Source: a bacterium
Lineage (GTDB): Bacteria > Bacillota_A > Clostridia > Lachnospirales > Lachnospiraceae
Direction of reading: 5' to 3'
DNA: 24,078 nucleotides
NCBI GenBank assembly: GCA_004562915.1
Contig: SFQZ01000044.1
Coordinates: 1 to 24,078 of the forward strand
The notes under the pieces: generated by a model
What the model was told of the DNA's origin: nothing
The model's input: the letters and a program-made list of their open reading frames with translations, nothing else
Databases searched by the model: none
Program-made: the position numbers and the translations under genes
Shown: positions 1-7,257 of the stretch, one piece after another
Position numbering within the stretch: the first letter of the stretch is position 1
How the letters are laid out: the number at the start of each line of letters is the position of its first letter

Positions 1-246
1 ATTCAGACTGGAAGCATCCACCACTGCCTTATCTGCCGTCCTTTCTGAAGTTCCCACACTGACATACGAAGAAATGATATAACCGCTGTAAACCTGCCCA
101 CTCTTGATCACATAGGTATAGTACCATGTGATGCCGCCGGAATCCAGAGCATCCCCAATGATAGTTATTTCTGTATTCTTTGTAACGGTAGTCATTGCAC
201 TGTTGCCGGTTCCCAAATTTCCAGCTTGACAAAGCGTTTTGCAATG
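1..246 (-). pseudogene. Bacterial SH3-domain protein fragment, 5' end missing, runs off window
   Basis: Read on the minus strand, positions 246 to 1 are one open frame of 82 codons with no stop before the window edge. The translation has the look of an SH3b (SH3_3) domain: a GNLGTGNSAM stretch where the N-V-R-x-G-x-G motif normally sits, then TVTKNTEITIIGDA, then ITWYYTYV and SGYIISSYVS, the usual W-Y-x-V and G-Y-(V/I)-x-x-x-Y-(L/V) endings. After a short linker it begins another repeat-like VVDASSLN at the edge. Such domains bind cell-wall peptidoglycan in secreted hydrolases. A TAA at 247-249 closes the frame immediately upstream, inside what should be domain sequence. The only internal starts (TTG 216-214, ATG 195-193) lack a ribosome site and would split the domain. 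It lies just past the terminator of the neighbouring operon with no visible promoter. I read it as the surviving 3' part of a decayed gene; a start in another frame or a sequencing error is possible. Confidence 0.5.
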
Positions 247-276
247 TTATCCGTTTTCGACAGTTGGTAGACTAGA

Positions 277-318
277 AAAAGGCGACAAACAGCATAAATA
301 TGCTGTTTGTCGCCTTTT
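277..318 (-). terminator. Intrinsic terminator of the inositol-type operon
   Basis: A perfect inverted repeat of 16 bp (GGCGACAAACAGCATA and its complement) with a 2- to 4-base loop is flanked by A5 on one side and T4 on the other. It can therefore stop transcription in both directions. It lies about 80 bases after the alcohol dehydrogenase stop codon and is the natural end of the minus-strand operon. Confidence 0.9.
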
Positions 319-398
319 ATCGTTCCCAAAAAATGATGTTTTTCTTCTGAAATCAGGCAGATAAGATAAGAAATTCATAAGCCGAGGCGTACTTGAAT

Positions 399-1562
399 TT
401 ACCAGAGCTTTTTATAAATCTCTTTCAGATCTTCTGCTGTCAGTTCTTTGCGTGTATTGGATGGGCTTCCGCTCTCCATAGCATCTGCTGCCATCTTATC
501 AATTTCTTCGAAGAATTTTTCTTTATCGATACCGTATTCTTCCAGTGATGGAATATCCAGTTCTTTACACAGATTGATAACAGCCTGAAGGAATTTATAA
601 CTTGCAGTCTTATTATCATCTTCAGCGCTGGCTACATGGATCGCTCTTCCCAGATGTCCGAACCGGTCATATACTTCCTGATCGGCATCTTCCAGAACGA
701 AGGTAAAACATTCTTTCAAAAGCATGGCATTGGACAGTCCGTGGGCCACATGGAACAGTGCGCCGATGGGACGGCTCATGCCGTGTACAATCGTAACGGA
801 AGAGTTATTAAATGCAATTCCGGCTTCCAGTGCTGCTACAGCCATACGGTCTCTGGCTTTCACATCGGAACCGTTTTTATATGCTCTCGGCAGATATTTG
901 AAAATACGCTTTACTGCGGAAATTGCAAAGGTATCGGACAGACTCTGTGCTTTTTTGGATGTAAATGCCTCAATTGCGTGGGTCAGTGCATCCAGACCGG
1001 TAGCTGCTGTGATCTTTGGCGGTGCTGTCATCGTAAATCTTGGATCAATGATCGCCAGATCCGGCATCAGAACCGCACCTTTCAAAAGCATCTTCACATC
1101 ATTTTCCGTATCTGTGATGATCGTGAACTGAGTAGCTTCCGATCCTGTTCCTGCAGTTGTCGGGATGGCAACCAGCGGCGGAGTAGCTTTTTCAAACGTT
1201 TTTCCCATATAATCGGAAATCTTTCCTCCGTTTGCTGCCATTGCACCGATCGCTTTCATGGAATCAATCGGGCTTCCTCCACCCAGAGCGATCAGAAAAT
1301 CACAATTTTCAGACTGATAAATCTCCAGCCCTTTATAAATCATTTTGTCTGTGGGCTCACCAAAAATACCATCGTAGATCACATACTCAATTCCCTGATT
1401 TTTCAGAGCTTCCTCCACATGTGCGGCATTTCCGAGTTTTACCATTACCTCATCCGTCACCAGAAGTGCTTTCTTTCCCAGCTCCTTCAGATTAGATTCT
1501 GCCAACTGTAATGCGTTTTCACCAGTCACAATTCTGCCCGGCATAATAAATTCTCTTGCCAT
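399..1562 (-). CDS. Iron-containing alcohol dehydrogenase (group III)
   Basis: This 387-residue protein has the full length and motifs of the Fe-dependent ADH family, which reduces aldehydes with NAD(P)H in the cytosol. The dinucleotide-binding GGGSPID is at 94-100. The metal ligands appear as D191 and H195 in GLDALTHAIEAF, and as H260 and H274 in IVHG...HVAHG. I start it at the ATG at 1562: a GAGGAGGA ribosome site lies 8 bases upstream, and the 33 further in-frame codons do not look like protein. It is the last gene of an operon after iolJ and iolE, so it probably disposes of a pathway aldehyde. The best inferred candidate is malonate semialdehyde, reduced to 3-hydroxypropionate. Lactaldehyde or 1,3-propanediol dehydrogenase activity is equally possible from sequence alone. 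The enzyme family is near certain; the substrate is not. Confidence 0.9.
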   Translation of the reverse strand: MAREFIMPGRIVTGENALQLAESNLKELGKKALLVTDEVMVKLGNAAHVEEALKNQGIEYVIYDGIFGEPTDKMIYKGLEIYQSENCDFLIALGGGSPIDSMKAIGAMAANGGKISDYMGKTFEKATPPLVAIPTTAGTGSEATQFTIITDTENDVKMLLKGAVLMPDLAIIDPRFTMTAPPKITAATGLDALTHAIEAFTSKKAQSLSDTFAISAVKRIFKYLPRAYKNGSDVKARDRMAVAALEAGIAFNNSSVTIVHGMSRPIGALFHVAHGLSNAMLLKECFTFVLEDADQEVYDRFGHLGRAIHVASAEDDNKTASYKFLQAVINLCKELDIPSLEEYGIDKEKFFEEIDKMAADAMESGSPSNTRKELTAEDLKEIYKKLW

Positions 1563-1614
1563 TTTTTCATTCCTCCTCGTTGTATTGCTGCCATTTTTTG
1601 AATGTTTCAATATT

Positions 1615-1673
1615 ACTCCGGGATGGATTCTCACTGCCGTCAAACCCAAAGGCAACGGCAATGATCCCGGAGT
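1615..1673 (-). other. Long two-part hairpin between iolE and the dehydrogenase gene
   Basis: Perfect 10-bp outer arms (ACTCCGGGAT at 1615-1624 and ATCCCGGAGT at 1664-1673) enclose an inner 6-bp stem (TGCCGT at 1635-1640, ACGGCA at 1655-1660). The hairpin starts 12 bases after the iolE stop. Reading leftwards it is not followed by a T-run, so it is not a normal terminator for this operon; the T-rich flank is on the opposite side. I infer an RNA processing or stability element that uncouples adh expression from iolE. Confidence 0.6.
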
Positions 1674-1684
1674 GTTTTTATTTT

Positions 1685-2584
1685 TTATAATCCTGTATTT
1701 TCAGCGATGAATTTTCTCGCACGGATTGCATATTCCAGCGGATTAGCCTTTGCAGGATCCTGCTCAGCTTCCACTACCATATATCCTTCATAATCAGCAT
1801 CTTCAAGAACTTTAAAGATAGATTTGAAATCTACACATCCGTCTCCCGGAATGGTGAATGCACCTGCACGAACGCCTGCCAGGAAGCTCATATCTTCTGC
1901 TTTTACTTTGGCAACTACATCCGGACGGATATCCTTCAGATGAACATGTTTGATTCTGTTTACATACTTGGTAACCATAGCAACCGGGTCCTCTCCGCAG
2001 TATGCGAAATGACCACTGTCAAACAGCAGGCTTACGTATTCCGGATCGGTTCCTTCCATCAGATGTTCTGTTTCTTCCGCTGTCTGTACTACAGTTCCCA
2101 TATGATGATGGAAAGTCAGGCTGATGTCATACTCTTCTTTTGCAATTTTACCCAGCTTATTCAGACCTGCGCAAAGTGTATTCCATTCTTCCTCATTCAT
2201 CACATATTTATGTCCGAATACAGGTGTCTCCATCTGTCCCTGTACACTGTAGCTCTGCTCGGAAGCACCAATGATCTTGGATCCCATTGCTTTCAGGAAA
2301 GACAGCTGTGCACGGAATTCTGCTTCCACTTCTTCAAATGGTTTTGTAAGCAGGAAAGAAGAAAACCACTGATTACAGATTTCAACGCCACGAAGCTCCA
2401 GAGCTTTTTTCAGAACTTCCGGATCTTTCGGATATTTATTTCCTACTTCGGAACCTGTAAATCCTGCCAATGCCATCTCACTTACACACTGCTCAAAGGT
2501 GTTTTCTTTTCCCAGATCCGGCATATCATCATTTGTCCATGCGATAGGAGCAATACCTAATTTTACTTTTTCTTTGTTTAACAT
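1685..2584 (-). CDS. iolE: Inosose dehydratase (IolE), TIM-barrel
   Basis: IolE dehydrates scyllo-inosose (2-keto-myo-inositol) to a diketone in the cytosol, the second step of myo-inositol breakdown. The 299-residue protein has the family length and its characteristic start: GIAPIAWTNDDMPDLG at about 10-25, then TFEQCVSEMALAGFTGSEVGNKYP. Further on are the sugar-isomerase-like barrel motifs LTFHHHMGT, LLFDSGHFAYCGEDP, IKHVHLKDI and the C-terminal YMVVEAEQDP, which carry the metal-binding acids and histidines. AAGGAGAAG precedes the ATG at 2584. It lies 36 bases after the iolJ-like gene in one operon. The IolG dehydrogenase that makes its substrate, and IolB/C/D that follow it, are not in the window. 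A relative acting on another keto-inositol cannot be excluded, but the N-terminal signature is typical of IolE. Confidence 0.9.
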   Translation of the reverse strand: MLNKEKVKLGIAPIAWTNDDMPDLGKENTFEQCVSEMALAGFTGSEVGNKYPKDPEVLKKALELRGVEICNQWFSSFLLTKPFEEVEAEFRAQLSFLKAMGSKIIGASEQSYSVQGQMETPVFGHKYVMNEEEWNTLCAGLNKLGKIAKEEYDISLTFHHHMGTVVQTAEETEHLMEGTDPEYVSLLFDSGHFAYCGEDPVAMVTKYVNRIKHVHLKDIRPDVVAKVKAEDMSFLAGVRAGAFTIPGDGCVDFKSIFKVLEDADYEGYMVVEAEQDPAKANPLEYAIRARKFIAENTGL

Positions 2585-2620
2585 TGTTCTTCTCCTTTAT
2601 CTTTTTATTTTAACGGAATA

Positions 2621-3469
2621 TTATTCCGGTATGTATGGTGTGTTGAATACCTGAATGTGTCGTTTTACATTTTCGTATACACCCTGTGTCATGGCCTCGT
2701 TCAGATCAAAGAAATTGTGTTTTCCTTCCTGTGCCATGTACTCTTCTGCTTTTTTTGTCAGAGAGTTAAAGCTTGCTGTAGCAATATTTACTTTACGAAT
2801 ACCAAGAGAAATCGCTCTCTGGAAATCTTTATCTGTAATACCGCTTCCTCCATGAAGTACCAATGGAATATCCACTCTGTTATGGATCTCCTCCAGTACA
2901 TCGAAAGCAAGCTGCGGAGCTACCGGATAATCCCCATGCGCATTGCCGATTGCTACTGCCAGTGCATCCACACCGGTTTTTTCGCAGAACACGACTGCAT
3001 CTTCCGGATCTGTACAGCGGATTCCATGATCACTTTTCCCGTCCTCGCTTCCGCCTACCAGTCCCAGCTCAGCCTCCACAGTAGCACCGTACTGTTTTGC
3101 CAGCTCTACAACTTCACGTGTGCAGGAAATATTTTCTTCAAACGGTTTTCTGGAACCATCAAACATAACGGAAGTAAATCCCAGTTCCAGTGCTTTTTTT
3201 ACCGTCTCCATGGTAAGACCATGATCCAGATGCACCGCGATATCCACAGATGCCTCTTTTGCAGCCTGAATCATCATCGGTCCCATCAGTTCCAGCGGTG
3301 AATTCGGAAGACGTACCTCTGCGATCTGAAGAATAATCGGTGTATTCAATTCTTCTGCTGCCTGAACTGCACCACGAACCATCTCCATATTACCCACACT
3401 GAAAGCTCCGCATCCACGGTTTTCTCTGGCTGCCTGAGCAAGTAACTGTTTCATTGCTACCAGTGCCAT
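2621..3469 (-). CDS. iolJ: Class II ketose-bisphosphate aldolase, IolJ-like
   Basis: This 282-residue protein belongs to the zinc-dependent class II aldolases (fructose- or tagatose-bisphosphate, IolJ). The N-terminal GAFSVGNMEM is the phosphate-sugar entry motif. H80-L-D82-H83 supplies the catalytic Asp and one zinc ligand, EAELG at 133-137 is conserved, and H178 (AIGNAHGDY) and H206 (VLHGGSG) complete the zinc site. The GGSGI and NIATA segments bind phosphate. It is the first gene behind a strong promoter and is followed by iolE. From that context it should cleave 6-phospho-5-dehydro-2-deoxy-D-gluconate to dihydroxyacetone phosphate and malonate semialdehyde. Sequence alone does not separate IolJ from FbaA or GatY, so the symbol rests on the neighbour. 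Confidence 0.8.
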   Translation of the reverse strand: MALVAMKQLLAQAARENRGCGAFSVGNMEMVRGAVQAAEELNTPIILQIAEVRLPNSPLELMGPMMIQAAKEASVDIAVHLDHGLTMETVKKALELGFTSVMFDGSRKPFEENISCTREVVELAKQYGATVEAELGLVGGSEDGKSDHGIRCTDPEDAVVFCEKTGVDALAVAIGNAHGDYPVAPQLAFDVLEEIHNRVDIPLVLHGGSGITDKDFQRAISLGIRKVNIATASFNSLTKKAEEYMAQEGKHNFFDLNEAMTQGVYENVKRHIQVFNTPYIPE

Positions 3470-3524
3470 TGTATCACCATCCCTTCTTAATTTTTGAGTA
3501 TGTTTTGGTTATCTTTTTGTGATA

Positions 3525-3553
3525 ATCATAGCACTTTGCTATATTTTTGTCAA
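3525..3553 (-). promoter_or_regulatory. Sigma-A promoter of the iolJ-iolE-adh operon
   Basis: On the minus strand TTGACA (3553-3548) is followed after exactly 17 bases by TATGAT (3530-3525). Transcription would start near 3518, leaving a leader of about 50 bases before the iolJ-like ATG. This is the only convincing promoter for the three-gene operon. Confidence 0.85.
3528..3542. promoter_or_regulatory. Palindromic operator candidate inside the iol promoter
   Basis: ATAGCA and TGCTAT are perfect inverted arms separated by 3 bases. The palindrome fills much of the spacer and reaches into the -10 box, where a bound protein would block polymerase. No regulator gene lies nearby, so the protein is unknown; an IolR-like or other repressor encoded elsewhere is an inference. 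Confidence 0.5.
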
Positions 3554-3579
3554 TATAAAAGGGGATGTTTTTCCAAAAC

Positions 3580-3624
3580 AAAAAGGAGATTTCGCATCTT
3601 CTAATCCATACGTATCTCCTTTTT
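3580..3624 (-). terminator. Terminator of the biotin operon
   Basis: AAAAAGGAGAT (3580-3590) pairs with ATCTCCTTTTT (3614-3624) around a 23-base loop. It lies 10 bases after the bioA stop codon. The A/T ends give a T-run in either direction, but only the leftward biotin operon needs it. Confidence 0.7.
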
Positions 3625-3633
3625 CTTGCGATT

Positions 3634-4824
3634 TTATTTTTCAGAAAACCATGCCTTCATGGTATCAAAAACCTTTACCAATTCTTCTTCTTTTATAATG
3701 TAGGGAACCATCGAATACATATACTTCAGGAAAGGCCGGCTAAAGACACCTCTCTCATAGGCAAACTTCTGAAACCCTTCCAGTGTGTCCGGATCATAAA
3801 CTTCAACGCAGGTGCAGCCTCCCATAATGCGCACTTCTCTGATAAGGGGATGGGAAAAACCATCCATCTCACGATGTGATATTTCTTCAATGCGCCTGAT
3901 TTTGCTCATATAGTCTTCCCGCTCAAAAATCTCGATTCCTTTCAACGCCACCGCACAGGCCAGTGCATTTCCCATAAAGGTAGGCCCATGCATCAGAGCA
4001 TGACGTTCATCATCACTGTAAAATGCCTGAAAAACCTTATGATTCGCAACCGTCACCGCATGACCGATGTAGCCTCCTGTCAGGGCTTTCCCCAGCACCA
4101 GGATGTCCGGCAGAACCAGATCTGCAACGAAACGATTTCCCGTACGCCCAAATCCGGTAGCAACCTCATCAAAAATCAGCAGTACATCATACTGATCACA
4201 CAGCTGTCTTGTCCGCTCCAGAAAAGAAATATCATACATCCGCATACCGCCTGCGCCCTGCAAAAGAGGCTCCACGATAAAGCAGTTCAGTTTGTCATGA
4301 TACTTCTCGAAAGCTTCCTCAAGCGCCGGAATCTCTGTGGGAATATGCACAACATCTTTCTTCTCATCAAAAGCAAAATGATAATCCTCATCATCTCCCA
4401 CTTCCATTGCTTTGAAAGTATCTCCATGATAGGCATGCTCCAGTGCCAGAACCATTGGACGCTTCCTGCCCATATTGGTATTGTACTGCAGTGCCATTTT
4501 CAATGAAACTTCTACCGCCACACTGCCGGAATCTGAAAAGAAGCAATAATCCAGATCACCGGGAAGATATTCCTGCAGTTTTTGAGAAAGCTTCTGTACC
4601 GGTTCATGGGTCAGCCCTCCCAACATGACATGACAGAAACGATCCGCCTGTTCTTTGATGGCAGCAGTAAGCTCCGGATGCTTATAGCCGTGAATCATAC
4701 ACCACCAGGACGACACAGAATCAATCAGTTTCTGATCCTCCGTATAAAGATATACACCTTCCGCATCTATAATTTTATAGGGTTCTTTCATCGTTTTCAT
4801 CTGTTCATAGGGATACCAGATCAT
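3634..4824 (-). CDS. bioA: Adenosylmethionine-8-amino-7-oxononanoate aminotransferase
   Basis: BioA makes 7,8-diaminopelargonate from 8-amino-7-oxononanoate (KAPA), using S-adenosylmethionine as amino donor and PLP as cofactor. The 396-residue protein starts with the BioA-type WYPYEQM and SSWWCMIHGYKHPE. HAYHGDTFKAM at about 130-140 stacks on PLP, D219 in FDEVATGFGRTG contacts the pyridine nitrogen, and K246 in LGKALTGGYIGH is the Schiff-base lysine. It is somewhat shorter than the roughly 430 residues common for BioA, but no motif is missing. Its ATG overlaps the bioD stop (ATGA), with GAGGAGAAAG upstream, so it is probably translationally coupled to bioD. It is the last gene of the operon. 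Confidence 0.95.
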   Translation of the reverse strand: MIWYPYEQMKTMKEPYKIIDAEGVYLYTEDQKLIDSVSSWWCMIHGYKHPELTAAIKEQADRFCHVMLGGLTHEPVQKLSQKLQEYLPGDLDYCFFSDSGSVAVEVSLKMALQYNTNMGRKRPMVLALEHAYHGDTFKAMEVGDDEDYHFAFDEKKDVVHIPTEIPALEEAFEKYHDKLNCFIVEPLLQGAGGMRMYDISFLERTRQLCDQYDVLLIFDEVATGFGRTGNRFVADLVLPDILVLGKALTGGYIGHAVTVANHKVFQAFYSDDERHALMHGPTFMGNALACAVALKGIEIFEREDYMSKIRRIEEISHREMDGFSHPLIREVRIMGGCTCVEVYDPDTLEGFQKFAYERGVFSRPFLKYMYSMVPYIIKEEELVKVFDTMKAWFSEK

Positions 4825-5519
4825 ACTACTTTCTCCTCTTCATAAAGCGACACTAACACATCCATATCAATATCCAGTTCTTCAGCTCCGTCTTCCACTT
4901 TTGCAAGTGTGGGAAGACCTGTCATATATTCACACATAAAGATGTTGTCCTCTTCCATAACATTGCCGGGATGAAAATGATTAAAAATGACACCTTTTAC
5001 CTCCATGTGTTTTGCTTTCATATATTCGACTGTTAAAACCACACTGTTAATAGTTCCCAGTCCTGCATCCGCAATGATGATGGAAGATAGATTCAGCTCT
5101 TTTACAATATCCTCCAACTGTATTTTTTCCTCATCAAAGCAGATCGGACACAATATACCGCCGCTGCCTTCTACTGTAACATAATCATATTTTTCCATGA
5201 CGGAACTAAAGCCCTGTTTTACCACATTCATCATCACCGGATTTCCTTCAATCCGGGATGCCAGATGAGGAGAATATGCATTTTCATACACATAAGGGCA
5301 CATTTCTTCCAATGGTTGTGCGATACCGGAACACTGCTGCACAAACAAAGCATCTCCCGGAATCAGACTTCCGTCCTGACGGCGTTCATTTCCACTCATA
5401 GCTGCTTTATAGTAGCCGGGATTTTTTCCGTTCGCAGCAAGTTTTTTTACCATCAGACCGGTCACGTACGTTTTTCCGATATCAGTTCCTGTTCCTGTAA
5501 TAAATAATGCGCGGCTCAT
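4821..5519 (-). CDS. bioD: ATP-dependent dethiobiotin synthetase
   Basis: BioD closes the ureido ring of dethiobiotin from diaminopelargonate, CO2 and ATP. The 232-residue protein opens with FITGTGTDIGKTYVTG; residues 9-17 form the modified P-loop typical of BioD. YVTVEGSGGILCP (about 115-127) is the second conserved loop, and ADAGLGTINSVVLTVEY is the switch-like segment. The gene starts one base after the bioB stop codon, with GGAAGGAGAAG as ribosome site, and its own stop overlaps the bioA start. Length and motifs are normal. Confidence 0.95.
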   Translation of the reverse strand: MSRALFITGTGTDIGKTYVTGLMVKKLAANGKNPGYYKAAMSGNERRQDGSLIPGDALFVQQCSGIAQPLEEMCPYVYENAYSPHLASRIEGNPVMMNVVKQGFSSVMEKYDYVTVEGSGGILCPICFDEEKIQLEDIVKELNLSSIIIADAGLGTINSVVLTVEYMKAKHMEVKGVIFNHFHPGNVMEEDNIFMCEYMTGLPTLAKVEDGAEELDIDMDVLVSLYEEEKVV

Positions 5520-5520
5520 C

Positions 5521-6504
5521 TTACTTCTCCTTCCAATAATCCGGTATCACATCCCTATGCAGGTTTTCCAACATCTGTCTGTCACTTCGAATCGTAGCAC
5601 AGGCGGCGGTCGTCAGCATGTTGCCGGTGATGGTTGCCGATGCACCGGACTGAAATGCGATTTCGCCGTCATTGGTCAGAAGTGCTCTTCCTGCTGCCAG
5701 ACGAATATTCGCTGCAGGATTGATATAACGGAAAAAGGCAATCGTCCTCAGAATTTCTTTCTCGGTCAGCTGTGGAAGATTTTCCAGCGGTGTTCCTTTG
5801 ATCGGCATCAATGCATTGATGGGAATAGAGTCAATCCCCAGTTCCGCCAGACTGACTGCCATGTCCAGACGATCCTCCCAGGTCTCTCCCATACCAATAA
5901 TACCACCCGAACAGGCACACATTCCTTCCGCTTTCACTTTTTTCAGTGTTTCAATCTTCTGGTCATAGGTATGAGTAGTGCAGATATTTGGGAAATTCCG
6001 TCTGGAGGTTTCAATGTTGTGATGATAACTGGTTACACCGGCTTCATGGAGACGATGCAGCTGCTCTTCATTCAGGAATCCCATAGAAGCACACAGATCA
6101 ATCTTACATTCCTGATGCATTGTCTCAAACGCATGAATCGCTTTCTCAAATTCCGTTCCGGTCAAGGCTCTGCCGGCTGTTACAATAGAGAAGCGATCCA
6201 CTCCCTCGCTCTCATTCATCTTACAGGCTTCCACTATTTTTTCTTCCGGCAGAAAATCATAAACTTCACAATTCGTGTGATTGTGAGCGGACTGTGCACA
6301 ATACTTACAATCCTCCGGACAGCGGCCGCTGCGGCCGTTGATGATAGAACAAAGATCCACTTTATCTCCTATAAAATAAGCCCGAATACGGTCAGCCCCT
6401 TCACAAAGCTCTTTCAGATCACAGTTCAAAAAGAAAGACAAATCATCTTCCCTCGTAATTCTTCTGCCGTCTACAATTTCCTGTGCCAATTCTAATGCAT
6501 TCAT
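5521..6504 (-). CDS. bioB: Biotin synthase (radical SAM)
   Basis: BioB inserts sulfur into dethiobiotin to give biotin, using S-adenosylmethionine and two iron-sulfur clusters. The 327-residue protein has the radical-SAM motif C62-PED-C66-KY-C69, the family-specific YHHNIETSRR, and the late SGASATITGNMLTT segment. I place the start at 6504 (MNALELAQEI), preceded by GGAAGGAGAA. The open frame runs about 127 codons further upstream, but that extension overlaps bioY in another frame and has no biotin-synthase character. It follows bioY by 50 bases and precedes bioD by one. Confidence 0.96.
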   Translation of the reverse strand: MNALELAQEIVDGRRITREDDLSFFLNCDLKELCEGADRIRAYFIGDKVDLCSIINGRSGRCPEDCKYCAQSAHNHTNCEVYDFLPEEKIVEACKMNESEGVDRFSIVTAGRALTGTEFEKAIHAFETMHQECKIDLCASMGFLNEEQLHRLHEAGVTSYHHNIETSRRNFPNICTTHTYDQKIETLKKVKAEGMCACSGGIIGMGETWEDRLDMAVSLAELGIDSIPINALMPIKGTPLENLPQLTEKEILRTIAFFRYINPAANIRLAAGRALLTNDGEIAFQSGASATITGNMLTTAACATIRSDRQMLENLHRDVIPDYWKEK

Positions 6505-6554
6505 GTTTTTTCTCCTTCCGATCATTAAACTTCTTCTGACCCTTGCGGTCTTTT

Positions 6555-7109
6555 TTACCCTTGCTGCAGCTGATGATTCAAGATCGGTTTTACTCTTTTT
6601 ACCAGAGCTGCTGCCAGTATGCACAGACAGATATCTCCCGGAACTGCCAGAACAAAACAGTATAAAAACAGCGGCCCGAGGGCAATCGGTGTATCGATCA
6701 CATAGTTGCAGATTATGTAGTAATAAATCATACCCACAGCATAGACGATCAGCAAACCGATAAAATTTGCAAGCATATAACGGGGAACCGTTTTTTCTTT
6801 CATCCGCTCGGCGATCAGACCAGTCACATACGTTCCAATGCAAAAACCGATGATATAGCCGAAGCTGGGTTTTATAACATACCAAAATCCGCCTCCCTCC
6901 GAAAAAATTGGAAGTCCCGTCAATCCCAGTATCATATAAGCAACAACAGAAATCGCCCCTTTTCGGGAACCCAGAAGCAATCCTGCCAGCGTGGTAAACA
7001 AAAACTGCAACGTAAACGGAACCACCGGAACCGGAATTTTGATAAACGCTCCTACAGCAATCAGCGCAGTGAACAGACTGCAGAGAATTAAATTTGTTGT
7101 CTTATTCAT
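6555..7109 (-). CDS. bioY: Biotin transporter substrate-binding component BioY
   Basis: BioY is the membrane S-component that captures biotin for an ECF-type importer. The 184-residue protein is almost wholly hydrophobic, with about six membrane segments. Family signatures include the opening LFTALIAVGAFIKIPVPVVPFTLQ, then LLGSRKGAISVVAYMILGLTGLPIFSEGGG and the FGYIIGF helix. It is the first gene of the operon, directly behind a BirA operator, so uptake and the last three synthesis steps should be repressed together when biotin is plentiful. The EcfA/A'/T energy module is not in the window and is probably shared from another locus. Confidence 0.94.
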   Translation of the reverse strand: MNKTTNLILCSLFTALIAVGAFIKIPVPVVPFTLQFLFTTLAGLLLGSRKGAISVVAYMILGLTGLPIFSEGGGFWYVIKPSFGYIIGFCIGTYVTGLIAERMKEKTVPRYMLANFIGLLIVYAVGMIYYYIICNYVIDTPIALGPLFLYCFVLAVPGDICLCILAAALVKRVKPILNHQLQQG

Positions 7110-7140
7110 TTGTTAACCTATTCCTCATTTTAGTTGACAT
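7110..7140. promoter_or_regulatory. BirA (biotin repressor) operator
   Basis: TTGTTAAC (7110-7117) and GTTGACAT (7133-7140) are separated by 15 bases. This matches the Firmicute BirA consensus TTGTTAAC-N14-16-GTTAACAA with one internal change plus the last base. It lies over the predicted transcription start and ends directly before the bioY ATG, the classic position for repression by biotinyl-AMP-bound BirA. Confidence 0.85.
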
Positions 7141-7141
7141 T

Positions 7142-7169
7142 ATTATAACAAAGCGTCATGGATTGTCAA
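7142..7169 (-). promoter_or_regulatory. Promoter of bioYBDA
   Basis: On the minus strand TTGACA (7169-7164) and a perfect TATAAT (7147-7142) are 16 bases apart. The start point, near 7135, falls inside the BirA operator. Confidence 0.8.
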
Positions 7170-7194
7170 CCATTTTATTATAGCGTTTAACATT

Positions 7195-7240
7195 AAAAAA
7201 GATGCCGATGCAGGAAACATATCCCACATCGGCATTTTTA
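7195..7240 (-). terminator. Terminator after the GH112 phosphorylase gene
   Basis: ATGCCGATG (7202-7210) pairs with CATCGGCAT (7228-7236), flanked by an A-run and TTTTT. It lies about 20 bases past the phosphorylase stop and also shields the bioY promoter from read-through. Confidence 0.85.
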
Positions 7241-7257
7241 TAAGAAAATATATTTTT

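Noticed and set aside
29..244. 71-residue minus-strand frame at the left edge
   Set aside because: Its translation is low-quality (many Arg, Cys, Trp, no motif), while the frame one base away reads as a coherent SH3b domain.
636..1511. 291-residue plus-strand frame opposite the alcohol dehydrogenase
   Set aside because: Antisense shadow of a gene with intact catalytic motifs; no start signal or recognisable domain.
2621..3469. Glycolytic fructose-bisphosphate aldolase
   Set aside because: The fold is shared, but co-transcription with iolE favours IolJ; a housekeeping aldolase would not be expected here. Not fully excluded.
6505..6885. Upstream extension of bioB by about 127 codons
   Set aside because: It overlaps bioY in another frame and lacks biotin-synthase sequence; a good ribosome site lies directly before the start at 6504.
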